64,000 nt of DNA from positions 496,001-560,000 of the forward strand of contig NZ_JPVZ01000003.1 in the NCBI RefSeq assembly GCF_001662875.1. The letters run 5' to 3'. Under the pieces are notes generated by a model, which saw only the letters and a list, made by a program, of their open reading frames with translations, made no database searches and was not told where the DNA came from. Origin of the DNA: Thalassospira tepidiphila MCCC 1A03514 (GTDB lineage Bacteria; Pseudomonadota; Alphaproteobacteria; Rhodospirillales; Thalassospiraceae). Position 1 is the stretch's first letter. The number at the start of each line of letters is the position of its first letter. Positions 50,874-59,593 of this stretch are shown in pieces. The position numbers were made by a program, and so were the translations under genes.

Positions 50874-51041
50874 TTACTTCATTTTCGCTTCTTTGAACAC
50901 GACGTGCTTACGCACGACCGGGTCGTACTTGCGAAACTGGAATTTCTCGGTGGTATTCCGCGGGTTCTTCTTAACAACATAGAAGTAACCGGTGTCTGCG
51001 GTGCTTACCAACTTTACGAGGATCGAAGCGGGCTTCGCCAT
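50874..51041 (-). CDS. rpmG: 50S ribosomal protein L33
   Basis: A 55-residue basic protein starting [20 protein letters not shown] and including [18 protein letters not shown] and VVFKEAKMK, the L33 pattern. It lacks the four cysteines of the zinc-binding form, so it is the zinc-independent (C-) type, as usual in proteobacteria. It is too short to stand out by length alone but is unmistakable. A separate promoter should lie in the 93 bp before its start, downstream of the S41 peptidase gene. Confidence 0.95.
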   Translation of the reverse strand: MAKPASILVKLVSTADTGYFYVVKKNPRNTTEKFQFRKYDPVVRKHVVFKEAKMK

Positions 51042-51134
51042 GTCTCTGCATCCTGTGTTCAGGTGTATCTCAGGCGGCGGAACATAAAGGTTATCGGCAG
51101 AGTGTCAAGCCATTTTGGAAAAAAGAATGCAATT

Positions 51135-52706
51135 TTATTGGCTGGCAAAAGTATCGGCGATTTCCTCTTGTCCTACATAGGCCAGATTCTTGTATTCACG
51201 GTTATTTTTCAGCAGCTCAAGTGCAACTTCGACATCAAATGTTTCACCATTTGTGCTTGCCGGACAAACGCTGCGCAGTTCCCGTCGGCTCTTTTCGTCC
51301 TGATAGTCCAGCTTACGCCATTTCATCATCACCGAGGCGGTCTCATCACGCTGAGACAGGGCGTTTGCCACCTTGTGAATAGCGGTGCTACCTGTGCCGG
51401 ATTTCGTGCAGATGGCCGGGAAAAGACCAATTCTGTCAAAGGTGTATCCAGAAGGGGCTGTCATGCGCGACCAGGTAAAAGTCAATGTGCCATCGTTGGG
51501 CAGATCATTGATTGCCTGAACGGACCCCTTGCCAAAGCTTGTGGACCCGATCAGCACAGCACGATGGCGATCCTGAAGGGCTGCTGCAACCAGTTCAGCT
51601 GACGACGCTGTGCGCCCGTCAATCAGGACAACCAGCGGCGCGCCATTGGTCAAATCGCCGGTTTCTGCCTTGAATATGTGACGTGCGGCCGTGACACGGG
51701 AAAAAGTCTTTCCGATCGGACCATCTGCCAGAAACAGGTCAGCCACGGCAACACCCTGTTGCAGAAGTCCCCCACGGTTTCCACGAAGGTCGAGAATTAC
51801 ACCGTGAAGGCCACCATCGTAGAGTTTCGCCTTCATGATGCTGTCTGCAAGCGTTGACGCGGTTGCCGAGTTGAAGCTGCTGACACGCGCAATCAGGATA
51901 TTGTCACGGACATCATCGAACACTGTGCGGTCAATCACCCGTTCACGCAGTATCTCCATCGGGGTGATGGCGTTGCTTTTGGCTGCATTCACTTCAAGCA
52001 GGACAGATGTACCTTCCTCGCCGTGCAGCAGGTCGGCAGCATAGCGACTGGCTTTGCCATACATGTCCTCGCCATTGACCGTCAGGATCTGATCGCCGGG
52101 ATGCAGTCCGGCACGCGCGGCCGGGCTCTCCGCATGAACAAGTTTGACAACAGGGTAGCCACTTCCGCCAACCACGCGAACGCCGATGCCAATATAGCCG
52201 TCCCGACGGTTGCGCGCATTTTCTGCACGTACTGGACCCTCATAGCGGCTATAGCGGTCCAGATTGCGGATCGCACCACTGATCAGGGCAGACTCGATGT
52301 CTTTGGTGGCCGTGCTGCGCAGCTTGGCCGAATGCGCCCGGTATCTTGCCAATCCGGTTAACGTGATTTCGGACCAGATCTGAAGATTTTCGTGATCCGC
52401 CATGCCGTCGGATGAAGCCGGGAGGGCAATCTTGCCGACGGTTCGATCATCATATTGCAAGACCAGATCAGTCGGGGTGATGTCGACGCGAATGTTTTCG
52501 TCAATAGATGAGAGCCCATCAAGGGTGCTCACCAGGATCTGTTCACGGCTGATCGGATCGATATAGCGTGTTGCGACAAGTTCGATTGTTTGAGAAATCA
52601 GTTCGCGCGTTTGCGGATCATCAGGCGAGGTCACTGCCATCCGGTCTGAAGTGGCACAGGCAGCCTGCAATACACATAACCCGACGGCAACACAGATGCG
52701 CCGCAA
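51135..52706 (-). CDS. S41 family C-terminal processing peptidase with PDZ domain
   Basis: A 523-residue protease of the CtpA/Prc family. A hydrophobic N-terminal segment (RRICVAVGLCVLQAAC) suggests export, perhaps as a lipoprotein, although the lipobox is imperfect. The PDZ domain includes GIGVRVVGGSGYPVVKLVHAESPAARAGLHPGDQILTVNG (about residues 180-225, read around GIG). The catalytic Ser is in GRTASSAELVAAALQD and Lys in STSFGKGSVQ. The start is chosen as TTG at 52706 because GCAGGAG lies 7 bases upstream and the signal follows at once; the frame stays open to a TTG at 52766. Substrates unknown. Confidence 0.85.
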   Translation of the reverse strand: MRRICVAVGLCVLQAACATSDRMAVTSPDDPQTRELISQTIELVATRYIDPISREQILVSTLDGLSSIDENIRVDITPTDLVLQYDDRTVGKIALPASSDGMADHENLQIWSEITLTGLARYRAHSAKLRSTATKDIESALISGAIRNLDRYSRYEGPVRAENARNRRDGYIGIGVRVVGGSGYPVVKLVHAESPAARAGLHPGDQILTVNGEDMYGKASRYAADLLHGEEGTSVLLEVNAAKSNAITPMEILRERVIDRTVFDDVRDNILIARVSSFNSATASTLADSIMKAKLYDGGLHGVILDLRGNRGGLLQQGVAVADLFLADGPIGKTFSRVTAARHIFKAETGDLTNGAPLVVLIDGRTASSAELVAAALQDRHRAVLIGSTSFGKGSVQAINDLPNDGTLTFTWSRMTAPSGYTFDRIGLFPAICTKSGTGSTAIHKVANALSQRDETASVMMKWRKLDYQDEKSRRELRSVCPASTNGETFDVEVALELLKNNREYKNLAYVGQEEIADTFASQ

Positions 52707-52837
52707 ACGTCGCACTCCTGCGTCGGGATTGTCATATGTATTCTGTGCTACGCGAAGTGCGACCAATTAAACAATCCGGTTAATTCAGGCGAGATAACCT
52801 ACGCATTCTACTGGAAAAATTGGCATTCTGCCAACGA

Positions 52838-53242
52838 CTATCCTTTGATGCGCATGGCCCATTGAGTGCCAAGAACAGCCCCTTTGATAAAGGGCAGAAA
52901 GCCAAGGCATAATGCGACGGTGGCCGGAAGCCAGATCGAAAGTTGCAACGCCATGGACGGGCTGAAATTCTGTTCCATCGCCAAGGCACCGGGGACCACG
53001 ATGTGTCCGACCAGAAAGATCGTGAAGTAGGGCGGGGCATCATCACAGCGATATTCCCCGATCGGGTGATTGCAAACATCACACTCGGAACGAAGCTTCA
53101 GATAGCCGCCGAAAGCAAAACCGTGCCCGCAATTCGGGCATTTGCGGCGAAATCCGCGACGCAAACCGGTCATCAGTCGACCGCTGCTTTGGTTGCTGGT
53201 GGTGGCATTTGTTTCGGGAGAAATATCGTGTGGGGCATTCAT
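52838..53242 (-). CDS. DUF983 family zinc-ribbon membrane protein
   Basis: A 134-residue protein. A CPNCGHG...CDVCNHP pair makes a zinc ribbon near residues 35-60, followed by two membrane helices (about 73-95 and 100-122). This is the DUF983 pattern, common in alphaproteobacteria next to rnr and topA or in cytochrome oxidase clusters. Function unknown. It is divergent from the Hpt gene (188-bp gap) and lies on the same strand as the peptidase gene 131 bp further on. Confidence 0.88.
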   Translation of the reverse strand: MNAPHDISPETNATTSNQSSGRLMTGLRRGFRRKCPNCGHGFAFGGYLKLRSECDVCNHPIGEYRCDDAPPYFTIFLVGHIVVPGALAMEQNFSPSMALQLSIWLPATVALCLGFLPFIKGAVLGTQWAMRIKG

Positions 53243-53430
53243 GTTTAAAATTAACTCCTGTCATATCTCAGCGCCCTCTTGATCCGTGTGGCGAAAACAG
53301 GCATTGAGACTGTACGCCATCATCATGATGTTCGGTTGCGCAAGCAAGTAAAATCGGCCATGCCTATTCACCTCAGGGGCGTATATATGGTCACATTTGC
53401 TTGATCGAACAGTTGCCAAGGGAGTGCCCA

Positions 53431-54213
53431 GTGGGAAGTGCAGACGCAGTCATTGCCGGTCTGAAACAGGACTTCATTGAGGACACGATCGAACGCATTG
53501 ATCGCATTGAAACCACGATTGATCGTGTCGCCGGCGGAATGGACGAAGCCGGACCGGGAATTGCCGAACTGCGGCGCGAAGCGCACACCGTCAAAGGGCT
53601 TGCCGGATCATTCGGCTTTCCGCTGGTGGGCGCGATTGCGCATCGGCTTGAGGACTATATTGCCGAATTGACCCAAATTGATGATCTGGAAGCGGCATCG
53701 CTGGTGGATTTCACCAGCTGGATCCGCGAGATCATCGAAAGTGGCACCAACCCCCAGGCCGAAGAAGAAACCCGTATTCTGCGTTCCCTTCCAACCCGCA
53801 GTGCCAAGGCGGATGAGCAAGACGATGCGTCCGAAGTTGCGGTTGCGCAGGATAAGGAAGTCCTTCTGGTAACCGCGACCGCTGTTCAGGGGCATTTTTT
53901 GCAGCGTGCACTGCGTGAAAAGGGTTTTCGCACCATCACGGCCCGCTCGGCTGTCGAGGCGTTCGAAACGGTGGTCCAATCGCGCCCGGATGCCGTCATT
54001 ACCGCGGCTGTGCTTGATGGGCTCAGCGGGATCGAACTGATCCGTGCCTTGGCTGCGATGAAAACCCTGTCAGACAAGAAGCTTGGCCTGTTGACGAGTT
54101 TTGATGCGTCGCATCCCGATCTTGAAGGCTTGCCTGAAAACGTTGCGATCATCAGCAATAAGGGCAAGCAAACCGCAGAGCACCTAGCGAAATTCATCGA
54201 AACGATGCTCTGA
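53431..54213 (+). CDS. Hpt domain protein fused to a degenerate receiver domain
   Basis: A 260-residue two-domain protein. The N-terminal four-helix Hpt domain has the phospho-accepting His52 in EAHTVKGLAGSFG. A charged linker (about 108-140) leads to a receiver-like domain from VLLVTATAVQGHFLQ. In that domain the usual acidic pair is TA, and the phospho-acceptor Asp is Ala192 in DAVITAAVLDG, while the late Lys (SNKGK) remains. It can take phosphate on His52 but not on the receiver. The start is GTG at 53431 with AGGGAG upstream; a TTG 30 bases earlier is worse. No kinase gene is nearby, and it interrupts the housekeeping block in opposite orientation. Confidence 0.8.
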   Translation: MGSADAVIAGLKQDFIEDTIERIDRIETTIDRVAGGMDEAGPGIAELRREAHTVKGLAGSFGFPLVGAIAHRLEDYIAELTQIDDLEAASLVDFTSWIREIIESGTNPQAEEETRILRSLPTRSAKADEQDDASEVAVAQDKEVLLVTATAVQGHFLQRALREKGFRTITARSAVEAFETVVQSRPDAVITAAVLDGLSGIELIRALAAMKTLSDKKLGLLTSFDASHPDLEGLPENVAIISNKGKQTAEHLAKFIETML

Positions 54214-54244
54214 GATTATGTCGGATTGTTAGCATCGCAAAGAA

Positions 54245-54269
54245 AAAGGCGGCCATATCGGCCGCCTTT
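54245..54269. terminator. Bidirectional terminator between Hpt gene and rnr
   Basis: AAAGGCGGCC pairs with GGCCGCCTTT around ATATC. The minus-strand side continues TTCTTTGC and the plus-strand side GGTTGTTTG, so it serves chiefly rnr. Confidence 0.8.
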
Positions 54270-54293
54270 GGTTGTTTGTGTTGGCAGTTCGGT

Positions 54294-56726
54294 CTAATCC
54301 GACTTCGGGCCCTGCTTGGGGGCGTTGCGCGCCGCCCGGTTGGATGCGACCAGCTTGCGCTGCTTTTTCGGTGTGGTCTTTTTCTTTGCCGCTGCTTTCT
54401 TGCCTTTGGACTTGGTCGCAGACGATCCAGCCGGACCATTTGCGTCCCGCGGACCGGATCGGAAACCGGGCTTGCTGCCATGGCTATGGCTGCGATCGCC
54501 GGGGCTTCCACGGCGTTTGCCTGCACCACGCCGTCCACGTGGCCGTTCAACCAGATCGCGGGCGGTAATGTCTGCGTGTTCTGCCAGTCGCAATGCCAAT
54601 GATCCGGTGGCCGCATCCGCATCGGCGATCCTGACGACAACCGTATCACCCAGCTGGAACTTCTTGCCGCGATTTTGCCCGACTAGGGCATGGCTTGCTG
54701 CGTCATGGACGTAATAGTCATCGGGCAGGGTGGAAATCGGAACCAACCCGTCTGCCCCTGTTTCGTTCAATGAAACAAACAGACCAAAGTGAGTGACGCC
54801 AGAAATCTTGCCGGGGAACTCTGCCCCAACCTTGTCGGACATATAGGCTGCGACATAACGGTCAACCGCATCACGTTCGGCCATGGCCGCCCGTCGTTCG
54901 GTGCCCGAGATGTCCTCGCCAATCTGTTCGAACCGTTCGCCTTCTTCCGGCGTCAAACCGCCTTCACCAAGTTTAAGGCCCGCGATCAGAGCACGATGGA
55001 CCAGAAGGTCGGCATAGCGCCGGATCGGGGAGGTAAAGTGCGCATACCTTTTCAGTGCAAGACCGAAGTGCCCGATATTGTCGGGGCTGTACATGGCCTG
55101 TGACTGACTGCGCAGAACGACCGTGTTGATCAGCTCAGACTCTGGCGTGTCCTTGGCCAGTTCAAGAATGCGGTTGAAATCACGCGGTTTCAGAACCGAT
55201 GCCTTGTTCAGCTTATAGCCAGCGCCTTCAAGGAATTCATGAAGCGCTTCAAGCTTTTCCTCGCTCGGTGCATCGTGGATACGATACATGCAGGGCTGCT
55301 TGATCCGTTCAAGTTCCTCAGCAGCGCAGACATTGGCTGCGATCATGAATTCTTCGATCAGCTTGTGACTGTCAAACCGTGCACGCGGCGCAATGGCAAC
55401 GATCTGCCCGCTGTCATTCAGCTCGATCTTGCGTTCGGGAACATCAAGCTCGAGCACGCCACGTTTCTTGCGTGCTTCCAAAAACGCGTTGAAAGCGCCA
55501 TACAGCGGTTTGATGATGGTATCAACCAGCGGACCGGTGGTGTCGTCTGGCTGGCCGTCCATGGCGCGCTGAACCTGATCATAGGTCAGGCGGGCGGCAG
55601 ACTTCATCATCCCGCGGCAGAACTTGTGACGCAGTTTATGGCCGTGTTTATCCAGCCACATTTCAACCGCCATGCAGCCGCGATCTTCATGCGGGACAAG
55701 CGAACACCAGCCGTTCGAAAGCTCAAACGGCAACATCGGCACCACACGATCCGGGAAATAGCAGCTATTGCCACGTTTGACCGCTTCGCGATCAAGTGCA
55801 TCGCCCGGACGCACATACCAGGACACATCGGCAATCGCGACCATGATGTGCCAGCCGCCTTCATTGGCAGGATCGGGGTCGGATTCGGCCCAGACAGCAT
55901 CGTCAAAGTCACGCGCATCGGCACCATCAATGGTGACCAGCGGGATGTCGCGCAGATCAGTGCGTTTACCCAGTGGTGTGGCCTTGGACTCGCGTGCCTG
56001 AAGTTCGACTTCCGGCGGGAATTCAAACGGAATGCCGCGCGCATGGATCGATACAAGGCTGATGGATTTGGGTTCATTGATGTTGCCAAGAACCTCGGTA
56101 ATCCGGCCTTTGCGCAGTCCAAAGTGTTTGCCCGGCAAAATTTCGGTCAAAACCAGTGCGCCGCTTTCAAGATCAGGATGATCATCCAGCGGAACCGCGA
56201 TCTCGCCGCTATCCTTGCGGTCTGTGGGCACAACGCGGCCTTCGCGTTCATTGGGGCGATAAAGTCCCAAGACGCGCTGTGGCCCGCTTCCAAGGACCCG
56301 CATGATGCTGGCTTCGTAGGTATGCTTGCCGGTATAGCGCAGCTTGGCCAGAATCTTGTCACCAATGCCTGGCGCGCTTGGACCGCCACGACGAATTGAT
56401 TTCACAACAATCAGCGGCGGTTCGTATTCGTGTTTCCAGACATTCGGTTTGGCCAGAACTTCGCCGTCGTCATCAACGCCGGTGATTTCCAGAACTTCAA
56501 CCGGGGGCAGGCGATCGGGTTTGTCAAAACGCCGACGGCCCTTGACGACATCGCCGCCAATCTTCAGGTCTTTCAGGATTTTTTTGAGTTCGATCTTGGC
56601 TGCGCCCTTAATGTTGAAGGCGCGCGCAATTTCGCGCTTCCCAACCGGTGTCGGGCTCATATCGATGAATTCGATAATCTCTTCCTTGGTGGGGAAGTGT
56701 TTTTTGTCTTCTGTATCGTTCGCCAA
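54294..56726 (-). CDS. rnr: Ribonuclease R
   Basis: An 810-residue 3'-5' exoribonuclease. An N-terminal winged helix (KEEIIEFIDMSPTPVGKREIARAF) is followed by cold-shock-type domains, the RNB domain with the metal site DGADARDFDDAVW near residue 270, an S1 domain (GKISGVTHFGLFVSL) and a very basic Lys/Arg/Gly tail after about residue 735, which can bind structured RNA. The start is TTG (MANDTEDKK) with AAAGGA about 10 bases upstream; no ATG is in frame nearby. It is 48 bp after topA on the same strand. Confidence 0.95.
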   Translation of the reverse strand: MANDTEDKKHFPTKEEIIEFIDMSPTPVGKREIARAFNIKGAAKIELKKILKDLKIGGDVVKGRRRFDKPDRLPPVEVLEITGVDDDGEVLAKPNVWKHEYEPPLIVVKSIRRGGPSAPGIGDKILAKLRYTGKHTYEASIMRVLGSGPQRVLGLYRPNEREGRVVPTDRKDSGEIAVPLDDHPDLESGALVLTEILPGKHFGLRKGRITEVLGNINEPKSISLVSIHARGIPFEFPPEVELQARESKATPLGKRTDLRDIPLVTIDGADARDFDDAVWAESDPDPANEGGWHIMVAIADVSWYVRPGDALDREAVKRGNSCYFPDRVVPMLPFELSNGWCSLVPHEDRGCMAVEMWLDKHGHKLRHKFCRGMMKSAARLTYDQVQRAMDGQPDDTTGPLVDTIIKPLYGAFNAFLEARKKRGVLELDVPERKIELNDSGQIVAIAPRARFDSHKLIEEFMIAANVCAAEELERIKQPCMYRIHDAPSEEKLEALHEFLEGAGYKLNKASVLKPRDFNRILELAKDTPESELINTVVLRSQSQAMYSPDNIGHFGLALKRYAHFTSPIRRYADLLVHRALIAGLKLGEGGLTPEEGERFEQIGEDISGTERRAAMAERDAVDRYVAAYMSDKVGAEFPGKISGVTHFGLFVSLNETGADGLVPISTLPDDYYVHDAASHALVGQNRGKKFQLGDTVVVRIADADAATGSLALRLAEHADITARDLVERPRGRRGAGKRRGSPGDRSHSHGSKPGFRSGPRDANGPAGSSATKSKGKKAAAKKKTTPKKQRKLVASNRAARNAPKQGPKSD

Positions 56727-56754
56727 CGTTGCGGCGTCCTTTCATAGGTATTCC

Positions 56755-56787
56755 AGAGAAAAGGAAGGCGGCGATTAATTCGCCGCC
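56755..56787 (-). terminator. Terminator overlapping the 3' end of topA
   Basis: On the minus strand GGCGGCGA pairs with TCGCCGCC across a 5-base loop, followed by TTCCTTTTCTC. The 5' arm and the TAA stop codon of topA lie inside the element, so ribosomes finishing topA would cover the arm. Confidence 0.55.
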
Positions 56788-59423
56788 GCCTTTTTCGTGG
56801 TTGTCTTCTTCGCTGCGGGTTTCTTTGCAGCCGTTTTCTTTTTCGCAGGGGCTTTTTTCTTAGCCGTTGCGGTTTTGGTTGCCGTTTTCTTGGTCGCGGC
56901 CTTGGTCGTTTTGCCCGACTTGGCTTCCTTTTCCTTGATGGCCTTGATGGCCATTTCAAGGGTGATGTCATCACGTTCTACATCGCGGATATTGGCGATG
57001 GTTTTCTTGTGCTTAACGAACGGTCCCCAGCGGCCAACGGCGACAAAGATCGGTTCACCATCATCGGGATGCTTGCCGATTTCCGTGCCGGACTTCTCAC
57101 GCTTATCCGCGATCAGGGTGATCGCCCGGTTTTCACCGATCGTCAGAACATCATCGTCGGCCTTGAGAGAGGCAAAAATACTGCCTGCCTGGACGTATGG
57201 GCCAAAACGGCCAATATTGGCCTTCATTTCCTCGCCAGTATCGGGATAAATCCCGACAACACGCGGCAGGGTCAGAAGTTCTTCGGCTTTGGTCAGGTCA
57301 ACAACGGATGGCTCCAATCCCTTGGGCAGGGATGTGCGTTTCGGTTTGACCTTTTTCGGCTTGCCGTTCTTGCCTTCGACTTCCTCTTCCTCGCCAAGCT
57401 GGACGTAGACGCCATACGGGCCTTTGCGAAGGGTGATTTCCTTGCCGGTTTCCTTATCAATGCCAAGGACCTTGGGGCCGGAGTCAAGTTCGGACTCGGA
57501 GCCGTTTTCATTGGCAACGAGCGGCCGGGTATAATTGCATTCCGGATAGTTCGAGCAGCCCAGAAAGGCGCCAAACTTTCCGAGCTTGAGGCTTAGCGTT
57601 CCATCCGTGCATTTCGGGCATTTATGCGGGTCTGTTCCGTCTTCGCGCGGCGGGAACAGGTAGTTTTCCAGCATCACCTGAAGGGCATCAAGGACGTCTG
57701 TGATCTTGAGTTCCTTGGCCTCGTCGACATTGCCTTTGAACGACTTCCAGAAATCCTTGAGAACGTCTTTCCATTCCAGCTTGCCCATCGAAACTTCATC
57801 AAGCTGGTTTTCCAGGTCGGCCGTGAAGTTGTACTGCACATAGCGTTCAAAGAATTTCGAGAGGAAGGCCGTTACCAGACGCCCGCGGTCCTGTGCGACG
57901 AAACGGCGACGTTCCAGCAACACATAGTTCCGGTCCTGCAGAACCGAAATGATCGACGCATAGGTCGACGGACGGCCAATGCCGAGTTCTTCCATCTTCT
58001 TGACCAGGCTCGCCTCGGTATAGCGGGGCGGGGGCTGGGTGAAGTGCTGATCAATGCTGACTTTGCCAAGGTCGGGCTTCTGACCTTCTTTTAGCGGCGG
58101 CAGGCGACGATCATTTTCGTCCTCGGCCTCGTCATCCTTGCCTTCCTGATAAAGCTTCAGGAAGCCGTCAAACTTCACAACAGAACCATTGGCACGCAGA
58201 ACCACGTGATTGTCATTCGATGACAAATCAACTGCGACCTGATCGAAACGGGCATCTTCCATCTGACACGCCACGGTACGTTTCCAGATCAGGGTGTAAA
58301 GCGCCAACTGGTCCTTATCAAGGTGACGCGAAACCTGTTCAGGACGACGGAACAGATCGGTCGGGCGGACAGCTTCGTGGGCTTCCTGTGCGTTCTTGGC
58401 CTTGTTGGCAAAGCTACGCGCGTTGGCCGGAAGGTATTGATCACCGTAATCCTTGCCAATCAGGCGGCGTGCAGCGGCGAGGGCTTCCTGTGAAAGCACC
58501 ACGGCATCGGTACGCATATAGGTGATCAGACCAACTGTTTCGCCACCGATATCGACACCTTCATAAAGGCGCTGGGCAAGCTGCATGGTGCGTTTGGCCC
58601 CAAAGCCAAGCTTACGTGATGCTTCCTGCTGCAGGGTCGATGTGGTGAAGGGGGGCTGCGGACGCCGTTTGACGTCTTTGCGTTCGACCTTTGAAACGGT
58701 GTAGCTGCGGCTTTCGACCTTTTCCTTGGCGATCTTGGCAGCACTTTCATCACCAAGTGCCAGCTTATCAAGCTTTTCGCCGTTCAGATGGGTCAGACGT
58801 GCGGAAAACTTGCCCTCGGGAACGGCAAAGCCCGCTTCAAGCGACCAGTATTCGTCGGGTTTGAAGGCTTCAATCTCGATCTCGCGTTCGCAAATCAAGC
58901 GGAGCGCAACTGATTGCACACGTCCGGCTGAGCGCGAACCGGGCAGTTTGCGCCACAGAACCGGCGACAGGTTAAAGCCAACCAGATAATCAAGCGCGCG
59001 GCGCGCCAGATAGGCATCCACCAGTTCCTGATTAAGTTCGCGTGGATTGGCGATGGCTTCGGTGACGGCTTTCTTGGTGATCTCGTGGAACACGACGCGA
59101 TGGACATCGCGACCGCGGAGCAGCTTTTTCTGCTCGAGAACTTCAAGAATATGCCAGGAAATGGCTTCACCTTCGCGATCCGGGTCAGTCGCGAGATAGA
59201 TGGTGTCAGAGTCACGTGCCGCCGAAGCAATTTCCTTGATCTGCTTTTCGGAACGGCCATCGGTTTCCCAGACCATTGCAAAATCATTGTCGGTATCGAC
59301 CGAACCATCCTTGGACGGCAGATCGCGGATATGACCAAACGAGGCCAGTACCTTATAATCGTCGCCGAGATATTTATTGATCGTCTTGGCTTTGGCCGGG
59401 GATTCGACGATGACAAGATTCAT
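56775..59423 (-). CDS. topA: DNA topoisomerase I
   Basis: An 882-residue type IA topoisomerase. The TOPRIM domain begins MNLVIVESPAKAKTI and has LATDPDREGEAISWHI; the catalytic Tyr is in GLITYMRTDAVVLS. A zinc-ribbon-type C-terminal domain (CPKCTDGTLSLKLGKFGAFLGCSNYPEC) precedes repeats lacking cysteines, and the protein ends in a Lys/Ala-rich tail of about 60 residues, common in alphaproteobacterial TopA. It relaxes negative supercoils. The start is the ATG at 59423, where the TOPRIM strand begins. A sigma-70 promoter lies about 80 bp upstream. Confidence 0.96.
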   Translation of the reverse strand: MNLVIVESPAKAKTINKYLGDDYKVLASFGHIRDLPSKDGSVDTDNDFAMVWETDGRSEKQIKEIASAARDSDTIYLATDPDREGEAISWHILEVLEQKKLLRGRDVHRVVFHEITKKAVTEAIANPRELNQELVDAYLARRALDYLVGFNLSPVLWRKLPGSRSAGRVQSVALRLICEREIEIEAFKPDEYWSLEAGFAVPEGKFSARLTHLNGEKLDKLALGDESAAKIAKEKVESRSYTVSKVERKDVKRRPQPPFTTSTLQQEASRKLGFGAKRTMQLAQRLYEGVDIGGETVGLITYMRTDAVVLSQEALAAARRLIGKDYGDQYLPANARSFANKAKNAQEAHEAVRPTDLFRRPEQVSRHLDKDQLALYTLIWKRTVACQMEDARFDQVAVDLSSNDNHVVLRANGSVVKFDGFLKLYQEGKDDEAEDENDRRLPPLKEGQKPDLGKVSIDQHFTQPPPRYTEASLVKKMEELGIGRPSTYASIISVLQDRNYVLLERRRFVAQDRGRLVTAFLSKFFERYVQYNFTADLENQLDEVSMGKLEWKDVLKDFWKSFKGNVDEAKELKITDVLDALQVMLENYLFPPREDGTDPHKCPKCTDGTLSLKLGKFGAFLGCSNYPECNYTRPLVANENGSESELDSGPKVLGIDKETGKEITLRKGPYGVYVQLGEEEEVEGKNGKPKKVKPKRTSLPKGLEPSVVDLTKAEELLTLPRVVGIYPDTGEEMKANIGRFGPYVQAGSIFASLKADDDVLTIGENRAITLIADKREKSGTEIGKHPDDGEPIFVAVGRWGPFVKHKKTIANIRDVERDDITLEMAIKAIKEKEAKSGKTTKAATKKTATKTATAKKKAPAKKKTAAKKPAAKKTTTKKAAAN

Positions 59424-59504
59424 TACGTTTTTCGTGTCCGGTTCTTGCGCCCGAAGGCGGTCATTATGCTGTGTGGTCCGTAACCTGAAAGTCTGCACAC
59501 ATAT

Positions 59505-59534
59505 ATTATAGTGTGTCGCTGTTTTTCAGATCAA
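59505..59534 (-). promoter_or_regulatory. Candidate sigma-70 promoter of topA
   Basis: On the minus strand TTGATC (59534-59529) and a perfect TATAAT (59510-59505) are 18 bases apart. The predicted transcript start is about 75 bases before the topA ATG, in the gap after dprA. Confidence 0.55.
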
Positions 59535-59593
59535 ATTGCGCAAATTGCGGCAAATCACAACAATATTTGTCACATCCATATCCGACGCGACTC

